The notes: generated by a model not told the origin, from the sequence alone. Shown: positions 12,916 to 25,184, numbered from the stretch's first letter. The stretch is 64,000 bases of DNA from Paratinospora sagittata (GCA_035771175.1 CM069610.1:20368001-20432000), one strand, 5' to 3'. Numbers and translations: made by a program.

Positions 12916-13582
12916 TGACAGACCGAGCAACACTTGTTCTATTTCCAGTGACTAACCAGTCACCAATAACTGAGATACAAGATTGAGATATGATTCCCTT
13001 TACAGAATCAAAGGAATATTTCCAAATCTTTGGGATTGAACCTTCTGTAATCACAGATTCAACAAAGTATATAATGAAGTGCAGCTGAAATAAAAGGTTC
13101 GAAAAACTTTCTTCTTCTTCAATAGATTTTGAAAAGATATTGAATGAAGATCGATAAATCCAGAGGATTTAAAGTATTTCAGAGTATCAAGAGTTTTTGT
13201 AGCTAATAGAAGTATAACTTTCAAGAGTATTTGTACAAGTGAAAACTGTTCAAAGATTTAAAAAATTCGTTATCAGTTTACTTATTTTTGCTCTGTGTTT
13301 TTAAATGCTTTAAGGCAACATATATGTTAAACACCTAAGAGGGGGGTGAATTAGGTGTGATGGCCATTTTTGATCTTTTCTAATTTCTTATGAGATACCT
13401 TGACTTAATTGGATTCAATACATAAATAAATCTAATGAGCATAAAGTAAAATGCATAATGTACTAAAGCACACTAGCATTTATAGTGGTTCGGCCGCGCC
13501 TACACCAACTACCTAATCTCCCGATTACGATTTCTAAACTTCCCTAATGAATCCTCTTATGGGTAAGGACCAAACCGTTACA

Positions 13583-13775
13583 AATGCCCTTTACAGGTTT
13601 AAGGCAAACCTATCCTTTTGCGGGCTAAGGATGAACCACATATCTTTTTCACGGGCTAGGGAAGAACCCATGTTCCTTTTGCAGGCTAAGGAAGAACCAC
13701 ATATCCTTTTTTCGGGCTAAGGAAGAACCGCATATCCTTTTCATGGGCTAAGGAAGAACCACATATCTTTTTTCA
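13583..13775 (+). repeat. Hairpin-unit array with covarying arms (LTR B)
   Basis: Six units of about 28-33 bp ending in (G)AACC. Each has complementary arms: GCC..TT with AAGGC, ATCCTT with AAGGAT, TTCCTT with AAGGAA, and TCCTT with AAGGA in the last two. The loop carries CGGGCT, CAGGCT or TGGGCT. Arm changes are matched on both sides. The arms differ from the TTCTCA/TGAGAA arms of LTRs A, C and D, although the layout is the same. Confidence 0.75.
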
Positions 13776-14205
13776 AGAGAAATGATAAAACTAGCCTTGA
13801 TTCTAACATTGGAATCACAAGTGATATTAAATCACTTTACTTGGTTTGTTTCAAACCATGAAACAATCCAAAAGACTAAAAACAATAAATATAATGTTTG
13901 TTCTAAGTGATTAGAACCATTACAATGAAGCTCATAAATTCAAATACCAAATACCAAATACAAGATATGAAAATTTTAGTTCAAGGTGATAAAAGACCTT
14001 ACAATGATTTATACCTTTCTTGCAACCATATTTGCTTAAGAGAATGATTTTGAAGATGCTTTGAATGATGCACAATGAAAAAGCTCGAAATCCAATCTTT
14101 GAATCAACAACTCAAATTTTGGACCGTTGAAAACGTGCCCAGAAAGTTGCAGGGTGTTCCATGAGGGCCCTGATGCATGATGAGCGTCCTGATGCATGCC
14201 TAGAA

Positions 14206-15276
14206 TGTGGTGCATTGGGGTGATTGTGACATTTTAGTGCTCCTTTTTGTAATTGGAAGTTAGATTGGCTAGGTCTTTCCAATCAACGGTGAGTGTTTCT
14301 TTTACTTGTGAATTCTATATGTGGCATTGTAGTATAAAATATTTTAAATGCTAGGATAGTGTAGTATGCATGATTTATTGAATTCATGAACTGTATTTGA
14401 GCATAGTCAGTTGGGAAAGTAGTTGAGTTATGTGCATTCCCTAAGCTTGGGATTTCTTATGGAATCCCATTGGGCCGACCAGGAATCCTCAATTGTGGAC
14501 CTTACAAAGAATTTTTATGGGTTGTGTATGTTAGGATTCGGTTAGACATGGTACTGTGGGCGAATCCTATGGTTCATACAATCCATAGGAATTCTGATAG
14601 ATACGGGTAAGAAGTCGATCGGGCATGGGTTTCGCGCACACATGGCCCTTGTATTGATTCTTACTCAGGAGGTGTTAGGTTGCATATGCATGTTTATAAA
14701 ATGGTATGCATTATCTTGTTTATGACATGATACATTATATTGGAATGTATGTAATATTGCTTACACCCATGATTATTTGAATGGTTTTAATGATTCTTGC
14801 AATGTTTTACTTAAATGCATATATATGTTGCCACTTGTATAGAACATTCACTAAGCTTGTTGTAGCTCACCCCTCATCCTTATCTTTTTAGGATCTGATA
14901 GGAAGGGGAAAGGGAAAGCTTAGCTGCGAAGCGTTCCCGTACTGTTATTGACGTAGGTGTTTAGTGCTTTTCCACAATTTATTTTGATAAATTCTACTAT
15001 GTAACACCTAATGATTATACTTAACATTTAGATGAGTTTGTATTTATGGTTAAGTATATTATGTACTTTTGAACACTATGGACTTGGAGAAAAATTTATG
15101 GTTGTCATTTTGGATATGTTTTATATGATGATCTTATATTATGTCCATGAGTTTATTGTTGTGTATTTGGGATTATGGTTTGTGTTAGAAGACTTATCGG
15201 GACGCCGTGTATGTCGAGGGAAGATATACATGAGGTTCTGTGCTGGTCATGACATCACGGATAGTGGGTCGTGACA
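14206..15276 (+). mobile_element. Gypsy solo LTR (II-like), TSD TAGAA/CAGAA
   Basis: Starts TGTGGTGCATTGGGG and ends GTGGGTCGTGACA. The end matches family II LTR ends (GGTCATGACATCAC...GTCGTGACA). Flanks are TAGAA (14201-14205) and CAGAA (15277-15281), a 5-bp duplication with one later change. It contains the TTCACTAAGC...TAGCTCACCCC...TTTTTAGG module common to the chromovirus LTRs here. At 1071 bp it is much shorter than other family II LTRs, so it is a related subfamily or is internally deleted. Confidence 0.75.
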
Positions 15277-16394
15277 CAGAAAAATGGGCAGTTTGCATTA
15301 GCTCCCTGACGCTAGATTAACGTCCTAACATGCACACAATTTTGAAATTTTTTTCTTTTTCAAAAGATTATGAAATGAAAACCAAATATACGCATATAAA
15401 AGCTTAAAATTTATGGAAAGAACATTCCGAAACCATTGGAAACATTTCCAAATCCATTGGAGAAAGCTATCAAACACTTTTAAAGGATTAAAGTTTATTT
15501 GGGCATACTTTGAATGTGAAAACTTGGGTTACTATGATTTTTCAAAATTCTAAAGACATGGGCTTATTTGGGCATCAACATGTGATTGAAATATATTTAG
15601 TTTGATGATTAAAACACTTTGAAATCAAAGATTAAACAATCAAACAAGATTTTGATGAAAATCAAAACAATTTTGATTATTTTGAAAAACTTTGTAGAAA
15701 TGTCATTTTAAGTAAAACTAATGCAATTATGATTCAAAATAGTTTAAGAACATAAATCAAACATTTTTGAATACTTGAAAATCATTTTTAAAGAACACTT
15801 AATGCATGAATAAATTTTATCAAAACTATGCATATGTGAAGTACGAATGCATGATTTTAAGAAAGATTGAATAATAGCAAATGCAAGAAGGTTACATCCT
15901 AATTCTAGACACTCAACCTTTTTATCTTTATTGCTTCAAGTTATCCAATTGTCCAAGATTTGAGTGTGCTCGATCATTTTCTTTGATCTTTTACTTGATG
16001 AAGTTCTTGAACTTGAAGACTTAAATCTTGTATTGTTTCATCTTTGCTTTAGGTGCTGAAATATACTTAGTTCAAACATTAACACAATTTCTTATATTGT
16101 TTATTAGCATCAAAACACTTAGGAGAGTGCTAAGTGAGAAACCACTTAGGCCAACAACATATATAGAGATAACAATGACGCTTTGGACTTGAACATTTTT
16201 CAAGAAACTTTCAGCACACAAAGTTATTTCAAAATCAACATAAACATTCTTTCTAGAAAAGGATTAATTCAATTTGTGCAATTACGACAGCAACACCTGA
16301 ATCTTCTGATCATTCATGAAAATAAAATGTTCTGATAAAGTTTTGAAAAGTTCTAAAAAGGTTTGAAAAGTTCTGAAAAAGTGTACGGTTGACA

Positions 16395-16985
16395 GCTTTA
16401 TGACAGTGTTGGATTAGCGTCCTGATTAGACAATCAACGTCCTGATGTGTAAAGCCAACTTTTGTCATTTTGTTCCTTGAGGGCGCTCAAACAGCGTGAG
16501 CGTCCTACTGAACTGTGAAGTGAGAGCGCTACTTAAACATAAGCGTCCTGACTTACTTAAAACTTTTAAAACCATAAAAACGATGAGTACACTACTAATC
16601 AATTAGCGTCCTAATGAGTTACATAGTTTGTTCTTGTGAGGGTGCTACTGAAACATAAACATATTGATAGATAAGTGATTCCAACATATGCACTATCAAC
16701 GTCTTGACTCATTTTTAAAACAGAATAACATAAGGGCGCTATTGAACTGTAAGCTTCCTGATGCTTGAAATACTTAAAAATCAATCAGCGTCCTGATAAG
16801 TTCATTTGGTTGAATCAATGAGGGTGCTACTCAAGATGTAAGCATCCTGATAGGTAGGTGCATCATCAACCTAGAACCTTATCAACATCCTAATGTGTCA
16901 TCAACATCCTGACTTACCAAGTACAGGAGAGCGCTGCTGAGACATTAGCATCCTGATTAATGCATCAACGTCCTGATGGACACTT
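16395..16985 (+). repeat. GAGGGCGCT / AGCGTCCTGA hairpin array (LTR A)
   Basis: About ten dispersed units pair a G(A)GGGCGCT or GAGGGTGCT box with a nearby (A)GCGTCCTGA box, for example near 16480-16515, 16527-16552, 16735-16762, 16822-16852 and 16925-16955. The two boxes are near complements, allowing G-T wobble, so each unit can fold. GC-rich boxes are spaced through AT-rich DNA. Confidence 0.7.
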
Positions 16986-17689
16986 AAAAATAGTTTTGAC
17001 ATTTTTCAACATTTTAAAGCTCGATTAAACAGGATTAAACACTCGGTGTTTTGAATCAAATCAAACATGGAAAATTCATTGAGTGATTGATAAATCAATG
17101 AAAAATACTTTGAGATCGAATCGACTAAACCATGCAATCATGCACATTTGCTGAATCATATGATAATAGAGATTCTAAGCATAGTCTAATAAGACAAAGA
17201 TATGTCTTCGAACTATCATGGTCTTTATTTTGATCTTGATAGCTTTTTCATCATGCATCATCAAGTCTTTGGGTTATTCTTTATGTGAAATTAGATGTGC
17301 AATGCATATTGTTGAACCAATTATCCTCATGTTCCTTACGAGAATATGTTCCTAATATGAAAAATATTTTGATGATTACAAACCACATTTTGTTTATGAT
17401 AATATTGCATACATGGCGTATCTAATCTTACTTGAAGGTTTCGAAGAATCGATGATGCATGGTGAACACATTAAAGATCTACTTGAAGACCATCATCATT
17501 TGAAGATATACGATAATATGATTAGATTGTGTTAGGTTGTAGAACCTTTTCTGCCATTTGATTCAGCAATATGCATGACTGCATGTTTTAGTCGAATTAA
17601 TTTTTGATCATTTGCATTTTTGATTTAAACCGTGTTTAATCAAAAAATCAAAAACTATTTTCAAGAGTCTTTCAGAACGCTGACCACAT

Positions 17690-18240
17690 TCAAGGTTGAA
17701 TTGAATTGATTCATCAGGACACTTACTTGTAAGTAGCGGCCTCACTTAGAGTCAACCTTTGAAGTTGTCAGGACGCTGATCTAGCATCAACTCGCTGAAA
17801 GGTCTCTAAGTTTTAAATGATTTCTATCTTTAAGGACGTTGATAGTTATAAGTTGGATAAACTATCAGGACGTTGCCTGCATAGGAACGCCTTTATCTTT
17901 AGAATCAACTTAATAACTTTCAGGACGCTTACTATCCTTCATCGCACTTAATATTGTTTTAAATTTCAGGACGCTTACATATGAGTATCGCCCTCCTGCG
18001 TTTAAATATTTTTAAAACAAAGCAGGATGCTAACTTTTTATTAGCGCCTCATGGTTTAGTTGCTTTAATGATCAAAGTAAGTCAAGACTCTTATGATTTA
18101 GTAGCGCCCTCACTTCACTGTTCAGCATGACGCTTATGCTTCATGAGTGCCCTCAAGTAACAATACGACAAAGTTGATATTATGCGTCAGGACGCTAATT
18201 CAACAATGTTACTGTTTTGACACTTACACTATTTCAGTTC
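17690..18240 (-). repeat. GAGGGCGCT / AGCGTCCTGA hairpin array (LTR C)
   Basis: Reverse-oriented counterpart of the array in LTR A: repeated TCAGGACGCT followed 15-25 bp later by AGCGCCCTC-like boxes, for example at about 17966-17996, 18024-18050 and 18127-18153. Confidence 0.7.
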
Positions 18241-18906
18241 ACTTTTTCAGAACCGTACAATAACTTTTTCAGAACCGTACAAAAACTTTTTAGAACATTT
18301 TGAATCCATTCAGAATGTTTTAGTACTTTATCAGAACATTCTTTTTTTCGTGAAAGATCAGATGATTCAGGTGCTATCGCCGTAATATGCACAGAGCTGA
18401 ATCAATATATTTCGGGAAAGAATGTAGTCGTTGTATTTAAAATGACCTAGTGCACCAAAATTCACCAAGTTCATTGCGCCTATGTTATTTTTCTATATAT
18501 GCTGCCTTAGAGCAGATAACAATAACGAATCAATATACGAAAACTGATATTCATTCAAAAACGTATTAACAATTTTTACTTCTGCGAAAAACTTTTGGAA
18601 GTTAGTCTTCTATTCTTTGTGTTTGAACATACGATCTTTTGAAATTTGTAAAGTCTTCTGGATTAATTGATCTTCATCTTCATTATTTTTAAAAATCCAT
18701 TGGAGAAGACAAAAGCTCTTTGAACCTGTTTTCTGCTGAACTTCATCATACATATTTTGCTGAATCCGTGGTAGCAGAAGGTTCAATCAAAAGCTTTGTA
18801 AGTATTACTTTGGTTTTAAGTAAAGGGAATCTTATCTCATCTTGTATTCAGATTTTAGTGACTGGTTAATCACTGGGCTAGAGTAAGTGTTGCTCAAAGT
18901 TGTAAC

Positions 18907-19062
18907 GATCTTCTCACACCTGTAAGCTGAGAAACGGTTCTTCTCACACCCGTAAGTTGAGAAACAGTTCTTCTCACACCTGTAAGTTGAGAAACGATAG
19001 TTCTCACACCCGTATGTTGAGAAAGTGTAACGGTAGTTCTCACAACCGTAAGTTGAGAAAAT
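18907..19062 (-). repeat. Tandem TTCTCA...TGAGAA hairpin array (LTR C)
   Basis: Five units of about 28-36 bp, each with TTCTCA, an 11-12 nt spacer containing (C/T)GTAAG or (in one unit) CGTATG, and TGAGAA. The 6-bp stems are perfect. It corresponds to the arrays in LTRs A, B and D. Confidence 0.8.
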
Positions 19063-19397
19063 GTATTGGTTTGATCTTCACCCTTAAGAAGATCCTTAGT
19101 GGAGTTTGAACAAATCCTAACTGAGGAGGTTAGGTAGGGGATGTAGGCGATGCCGAACCACTATAAATCTTGTTTACATTGTCCTTTTTATACTTATTGT
19201 ATTTATTTGCTATATTTTGTTTAATCTACTTTTAATATTCCGCATATTATAAAGAAATGTTAAAATATGCTAAGTATCCAATTCACCCCCCTCTTGGACA
19301 TATCTGGGCCAACACATATATTATAATAATCAAATTGTGGTTTGTAATCATCAAAATATATTTCCTCATTCGGGTCATGAGGGCAATTAGATTAATA

Positions 19398-20460
19398 CCA
19401 AGCTTAGTGAATGTAAGTTTTGGACAAATGAGATAAGAATTTATGGATCACGTGGTAAGAGTAAATGGTATCTTTAAGGATATTGTGAAGATCAAAGTGA
19501 TCATAGATTGGTTAAGACCAGTTTTAGTGAATGAAATTAGAAGTTCTCTGGGATTAGTCGAGTATTATAGAAAGTATGTGAAGGGATTCTTAAAGCTACC
19601 TGCTCCACTCACTAAGCTAAGAAGAATGTTTCATATGTGTGGACGATTGCGTATGAGGAGAGCATTATCTTTATAGTGAAATGTTCACACTATTTTTAGA
19701 TTATAAGAGTCTGAAATGATTGTTTGATTAGAAAAAAACTGAATATGAGGCAATAAATGTGGCTAGAACTTCCGAGGGCTGATGACTTCACATTGAAGTA
19801 TTATCTTGGGAGAGGCCGGTGTTGTCACTGATGCATTGAGTAGGGAACAGGCTGAGACTGGAGTGGTAACTGCCAGTTGGCCATTGGTTGTGGTTTTTAG
19901 AGAATGAGAGTTACAGTTATGAGTGTACTTTCCATTATGCCACATGACGATATTTTTCCTTAGATGCACGTTCAATTGACTGATGCTCATATTTAAAGAG
20001 TTAAGGATCTATGATAATATGATTCTGGTATCGGTATGAATGTATCTGAAATTGGCAATGTGGATTGTGCTAAATGAGAATGGGATTCAGATGGCGTCTC
20101 ACGGGTTTTGGGTATATATGATGCCATCTTGGATACCATTGATAGACTGACAAGTTTGAGTATTCTTCCAATGAACACCATAACTCTAATGAGAGACTGA
20201 GCAGATTGTTATGTTGGATTGAGATAAAGAGATTTTATGGGGTACCCAAATGTTTGTTATGTCGGATTGAGATCCGAGGATTTTGTCGAGGTCTGACAGG
20301 TGATGCAGACTCAATTTGGGACCCATTTCCATCTCAGTGTGGCATTTTATTCTCAGGCTGGTTGATAGATTGAGATAGTGACTTGATGCTTGACAGCATG
20401 CTCAGGTCTGGTATACTAGAGTTTTGGTGGGAGTTGATTCTGTAAACTTGTGTATATTAA
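19398..20460 (+). pseudogene. Degenerate family II RT thumb, RNase H and integrase
   Basis: Continuation of the plus-strand family II element after LTR A. The order is an RT connection segment (SFGQM..., then IRSSLGLVEYYRKYVKGF, 19403-19610), RNase H with a DYKSLK-like motif (about 19680-19850), a serine/alanine linker with DALS, and an integrase core. The core retains pieces equivalent to DRLTKSAHFLPMNT (about 20130-20180), SDRDPRF (about 20260-20285) and MQT..GTH..LS (about 20300-20340). Stops interrupt all frames. The element's 3' end and 3' LTR are absent: recognisable sequence ends near 20460 and the minus-strand family II LTR begins at 20509. Confidence 0.85.
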
Positions 20461-21349
20461 AATATATTAGGCTAGCATAAAAATGGCACCCTTAAGGCCT
20501 TATAGGCTCATAATATATACTCAATACACAATAATCCATAACTAATTTTCTGCATAGCCCAATTAGGTCCCTACACCACATATCATTCTAATTCAATCAT
20601 AATTCTCCATTCTCATACCATAGACATCTAAGTCTAAATCCCATCCATAATTCACATTCATATTTCATTAATTTAACCTTTGGGCACCAATCATGCCCAT
20701 TTACATAATTAGTCAGTGTTTAGGCCTAGGTTACCACATGACCAACATAGACCAATTATGACACAATTCTACCCAATTCAAGTCCAATTAATCATAATCC
20801 ATCACAATTTACAAATTCCAAGCCAATTCAAATCAATTTACAACAAAAGCCCTAATTTGGGAAAAATCTCGGCAATGAGACTTAGGGCCAAATTGTATTA
20901 GACATTGAGCCATAGTAGGTAAATACCCAAATTAACACCATGAATCATCCAGGCGTACTAAATTAATCAACATAGTTTACATGCACCAACATTGGAAAAC
21001 CCTAGGTCCAAAATCAAGAGCTAAGTCTCTAACAAGGAAACACATTTACACCTTAGTAAAAATCATGACAAATGCCTCTAACAAGCTCAAAAACCTCCTA
21101 GAAAGTCATTCCATACATTATCACCTCGAAACCTTGGGTTTCCATCAAAACCCTAGCCTCAAATCTCTCCAAAATCATGGAGAAAAGCACCCAAAACATG
21201 ATTTGGGCCAAGAATGCCCAAATCCACCATTTTTGAGCTATTTCAAGCTCATGCATTGTAACACCCCATAGTTTTAATAAAATACATACGATAAATTACA
21301 CGTATATCGAGATGTATGATACGCGTATGTTATACGTAGAAGCCAAGTA

Positions 21350-21409
21350 TATGCGTGTACGATATATGCGTGTATGATATACGCGTGTATGATATACGCG
21401 TGTATGAAA
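21350..21409 (+). repeat. 4 x 15-bp tandem repeat in family II U3
   Basis: Four consecutive units of the form TA(T/C)GCGTGTA(T/C)GA(T/A)A at 21350, 21365, 21380 and 21395. They lie about 95 bp inside the LTR, where U3 enhancers usually sit. Confidence 0.9.
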
Positions 21410-21749
21410 TACATCCTATATTTAAGGAATATGAGCAAATAAACAAAATTATTAAATAAAGAATAAAAATTTTATTAGTTGAATGGGTTGGTTAATTAGA
21501 TATGTGAATTGAGTTGAATTAAATTGATTAATAGATGGGGGAAGTTGCTTTAATAAGTTTAATAAGGTGAATGAGAGTTATTTAATTAAGAGGCTTTGAA
21601 AGCATATGATCATTGTTTAATATATATTGTTAATCTCTCTCCTTGCTAATCTATATCTCTCTCAACCGTTCAAGAAAATAAAAAAAATAAAAAAATAAAA
21701 ACAAAAGAGGAAAGAAGTTGCTGGAAACAGAGAAACGAAAAGAAAGAAG

Positions 21750-21752
<3 letters not shown>

Positions 21753-21792
<40 letters not shown>
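21753..21792 (+). repeat. (GA)n microsatellite
   Basis: About 20 GA units within the family II solo LTR, downstream of a run of A-rich leader-like sequence. Confidence 0.95.
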
Positions 21793-21796
<4 letters not shown>

Positions 21797-24706
21797 AGAA
21801 GAACGGAGGAAGGAAAGCGTGATTTACGTCAAATCGGGATTCGCGGTAAGTGATTTTCACTTTATTTCTTCGTAAAATTGATCTCTAAGCTAGATGTAAC
21901 AATTCTAGCGGAGTAATTTTTGCTGTGGGAGCCGTTTTACGGCGTTTGCAAAAATTGGGGTTTTGACCCAACGTGAATGAAAATTCGCTAGGAAGGTTGG
22001 AAAACACTCCCTAGACTGTAGGAACTCCGAATATGTGGTTAGATTCCATTTATGTGTTCAGTTGAAATTTTTATAGCCGTTGGAAGTTTGTTGGAATTTA
22101 GAGTTTCGATTGGAGACCATTTGAATCATTTAAAACCCAATGAAACTCTAGTTTAAGGCTATAGAATGGTAGAATGCACTGTTACGAGTCCATCAATGCT
22201 AAGTTCATGATTTTTGGAGACCGTTTGACAATTTTAGTAAAAATATACATGTTTCCAATGAATAGCGACGACGTGAACAGTGACATGAATAGTACTATGA
22301 TCATATCCAGTGAATAAAATGGAATTAGAATCCAATGAAACTCCGGTTTGAGATCATAGAATCGTAGAGAATTGAGTTTCGGGCGTTTCGATGTTAAGAT
22401 CATGATTTTTGGATATGATTTGATATATTTAGTAATTAAATATATGATTTTGGTGAGTAAAATTCACTGTCGTGACCTTCGCGAACGTGTAAAACCTCAA
22501 TAAAATACATGTTGAAGGTAGTAGAATGATAGAATGAGTGATTTTACACGTGTCGATATGGATAGAATAATTTTAGGAATGTTCTAGATTTTTAATAAAA
22601 TTGATATATGTTCCAGTAGAAAAATAAACTGAGAATTAGTGAAAATATGAAATGAGAAATTTATTTTCACTGTTCTTTCTTGTGGAAATATCTAGATTGA
22701 CCACAGAAACGAGATAATAGTTTCTTCAACTGCTTATGAGTCCTAAATGGAGTTGGAATCTAAATTCACAAAATGTGTATAATATTTTTAAGGTTAATCT
22801 TTATTATGGGTGATTTGAAGTGAGTTGAGAAATTAAATATGTAAATAGATATGAATAAATGAAATTGAATTATGGAGTGATTGTGACAGGTTAAGTTAGT
22901 TGGATTTATGGATTTAAATTGGAGCTGGACTCGAAAGCGACGGGGATGGTATTTAAGTTGAAAAGTCTTGTACTGTGAGTATATTTTCTTGATTTTGGTT
23001 CTTGTATGACATTTTAAATATATGAAATGTTTGAATGTAAATATGCTATGCATAGAATGTTGCATTGGGTTTTAATTTGCATTCATAAATGATTTCTTTT
23101 TTAGCATTGGAGCATGTAAGACTTGCAAAGGCAAGTTGGTGTCATTTCGTTAGGAATTAGACCCGGATGAGTGTTATGCGTAACCTCATTGTCAGTAGGT
23201 CTGTCCTAACAAGGATTGGAGATTCTTGAAATGACTGTGAATTGGGTAATGAGAGGTTGTGCTACCTTGTAACGGCCATACAAGGGTTAGACCCGCTCTC
23301 TTGCTTTGAAGGAGGGAGATTGTGGATTTTGTGAAAAAAAGATGCATTGTTTTCTTGAAAACTCATGAAAATTATGTTGTTGACATGTATAATACATTCG
23401 TTGAATGATGCATGTGTTTAATACTTGTTTGAAATGATTTGAAATGCCATGTTTTCCTAAATGTATATAATTGCCATATCAAGAGATATATTCACTGAGC
23501 TGTTGGTTGCTCACTCCATTTCCTTCAATATTTCAGGTACAGAGTTAAAAGGAAAAGCACGAGTTAATGTATGTATATGCGAAGGAAATAGATTATAGTT
23601 TCTTTATTTTCAAATGAATACATATCACATCCTACATATCTATATTATCATCTAGATGGGATGTGTGGGTATATATATAGCTGAATATATTGGATGATGA
23701 AATGAGATGATCATAGATATTTATCAGGTGAGAATTTAAGTTGTGGAATGAATGGACTGAATGTGATGATTATATATATATTTGATTTGATTTGATTTGT
23801 GGTATATCAGGAAAAATGTGAAATGTCCATTTTATAGGGGAGATGCTGTCGAAATTTCCAAAACTGTTGAGAATTATTGTGAATGTCTGTTGAGGCTGAC
23901 AGTGTATTATATACTGTATATGAGTATGTACAGTGTATAGTATACTGTGCCGGTCATGACGTCAGCCTACGTGTATGGCGTCGTGACATGCATACCCAAA
24001 CCTAAGCAAGGTCTCCCCAAGTCCGAAACCCATATTGTAAATTACACCATTCAAAAGCTTGTTCTCACCTTCAAAGGTGAATTAGTGGAGAAAAATGGAA
24101 GAAATTTCATACCTTGGAGCAAGAATGAGTAGACCCTTGCTCTCCTTCCTCTTTTCTTCTTCTCTTTTTTCCATCTCTATTTTCTCTTCTTTTTCTTTTT
24201 GTTCAAAAACATTGGAGAGAAAGAGAGATATGGGAGGTATCCATATGAGAGGCTTGTAGTACAAGTTACCTAATTTAACAGCTCTCTCAACTACCCCATA
24301 TTTAAATAAAACTTTTTATTATACATTAATTTCATACCATGTATTCAAATAAAATATTTATACATTAGTTTCACCCACAAACTCTCCACCAACCACTTGA
24401 AATAAAACCATATGTTTTGGACCCATAATATTAGACCAAATCCTAAGGTTGGAAGGGTGAAAATAATTAATGTATCAAATAAGAGAATTATTTGTAGCTT
24501 TCCCCATAAGCTACAATTATAATATTAGCTTACTCTACAAGCTACTTAGGTATGACCTCTTCTACAAGCCACTAATTATAATAATATTAATAACTCTCTC
24601 TAAAAATAAATAAAATACATATACAATACACATCAAATCATCTACACAAGCATCTAGAGTCGGGCAACGTGTCATCATGACTTCAGGTGAGAGTTTGGTC
24701 GTTACA

Positions 24707-24722
24707 ACCTTCCCAACTTAGG
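24707..24722 (-). other. Polypurine tract next to 3' LTR
   Basis: On the minus strand the sequence reads AAGTTGGGAAGGT directly before the LTR start TGTAACGACC. This is the expected position of the PPT that primes plus-strand DNA synthesis. Confidence 0.65.
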
Positions 24723-24763
24723 AAATTTCGTTCTTGAAGTTTAAGTTAAAGGTAAATCTTACC

Positions 24764-25184
24764 TCAAGCGGCAAGATAGCTATTATTATAGGCAAACTCG
24801 CACAGATGAAGATATTCATTCCAACTCCCACCAAATTCCAAAATACATGACCTGAGCATATCTTCAAGCATCTGAATAACCCTCTTAGACTGTCCGTCCG
24901 TCTGAGGGTGAAATGCAGTACTGAGACGGAGCTGAGTTCCCATCTGATTCTGCATCACACGCTAGAATTTTGAAGTGAATTGCAGATCTTTATCTGACAC
25001 AAGAGAAACAGGAACTCTATGAAGCCTCACCATCTCCCATAAGTACAATCTGCCCAATCAGTCCATAGAATCTTTGGTGTTCATCGGAAGGAAATGCGCA
25101 GATTTCGTAAGCCTATCAACAATTACCTAGATTGCATAATATCTACCTTGAGACCTAGGAAGTCCCATAATGAAATCCATAGTG
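24764..25184 (-). pseudogene. Family II integrase core, C-terminally deleted
   Basis: The minus-strand frame contains a degenerate region matching the first catalytic strand (MDF, DRLTKSAHF-like) near 25080-25170, an SDKDLQF-like second site near 24985-25000, then LSTAFHPQTDGQS..VIQMLEDMLR and FAYNNSY. Family members continue with an INT C-terminal GPY/F module and a chromodomain; here the frame stops right after NNSYLAA and reaches the PPT within about 60 bp, so that part is deleted. The left part of the integrase lies beyond the family I LTR at 25190-27183. Non-functional. Confidence 0.85.

Larger units (their letters stand above)
13325..16156 (+). mobile_element. Family I LTR 'B' nested in LTR A
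   Basis: Starts TGTTAAACACCTAAGAGG and ends CACTTAGGCCAACA. Host sequence ACATATA is present on both sides (13318-13324, 16157-16163). This exceeds the usual 5 bp because the target is a simple AT stretch, but it confirms the junctions. The LTR A sequence continues across it (GGCAACATATA then TAGAGATAACAATG). Its own length is about 1.76 kb once the gypsy-type solo LTR at 14206-15276 is removed. Its start differs from A, C and D, so it is a diverged subfamily. Confidence 0.82.
17310..19314 (-). mobile_element. Family I solo LTR 'C', reverse, TSD CATAT
   Basis: In plus coordinates it runs TGTTGAACCAATTATCC to TCTGGGCCAACA, the reverse complement of the family I LTR at 25190. The perfect duplication CATAT sits at 17305-17309 and 19315-19319. 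Its length of 2005 bp matches the 1994-bp copy. It inserted into the 3' part of LTR A, whose sequence GTGGTTTGTAATCATC continues after it. No internal region, hence a solo LTR. Confidence 0.92.
12580..19397 (+). mobile_element. Family I LTR 'A' with nested insertions, TSD CCAAG
   Basis: Starts TGTTGGCCCACATATG, matching the solo LTR at 25190. It ends AGATTAATA, a decayed ...CA end, exactly at a second copy of CCAAG. Its own sequence is 12580-13324, 16157-17309 and 19320-19397, about 1.98 kb in total against 1994 bp for the intact solo LTR. It carries LTR 'B' (13325-16156) and reverse LTR 'C' (17310-19314). The LTR start motif with AAGAGGGGGGTGAATT resembles LTRs of large plant copia-type elements, but no internal domain is present to confirm this. 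Confidence 0.88.
21257..23988 (+). mobile_element. Family II solo LTR, 2732 bp, TSD TGCAT
   Basis: Starts TGTAACACCCCATAG and ends GGCGTCGTGACA, flanked by TGCAT at 21252-21256 and 23989-23993. The paralogous LTR at 32693-32710 shows the empty site (CATGCATGCCC runs through uninterrupted), which proves the insertion boundaries. It contains a 15-bp tandem repeat near its 5' end, a GA microsatellite, a GGTAAGTG donor-like site near 21845 and a TTTCAGG acceptor-like site near 23531. Confidence 0.95.
20509..24706 (-). mobile_element. Family II 3' LTR (minus), interrupted by solo LTR
   Basis: Ends at GGTCGTTACA (24706), the reverse of a TGTAAC start, next to a PPT. From 20509 it matches the 5' LTR of the same element (31943-33128) almost base for base, apart from the solo LTR at 21257-23988. 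The outer end is missing: sequence matching 30844-31942 of the 5' LTR is absent, so this LTR is truncated at 20509 with no duplication visible. The stretch 24419-24706 supplies the part of the LTR that the 5' copy has lost. Confidence 0.85.
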
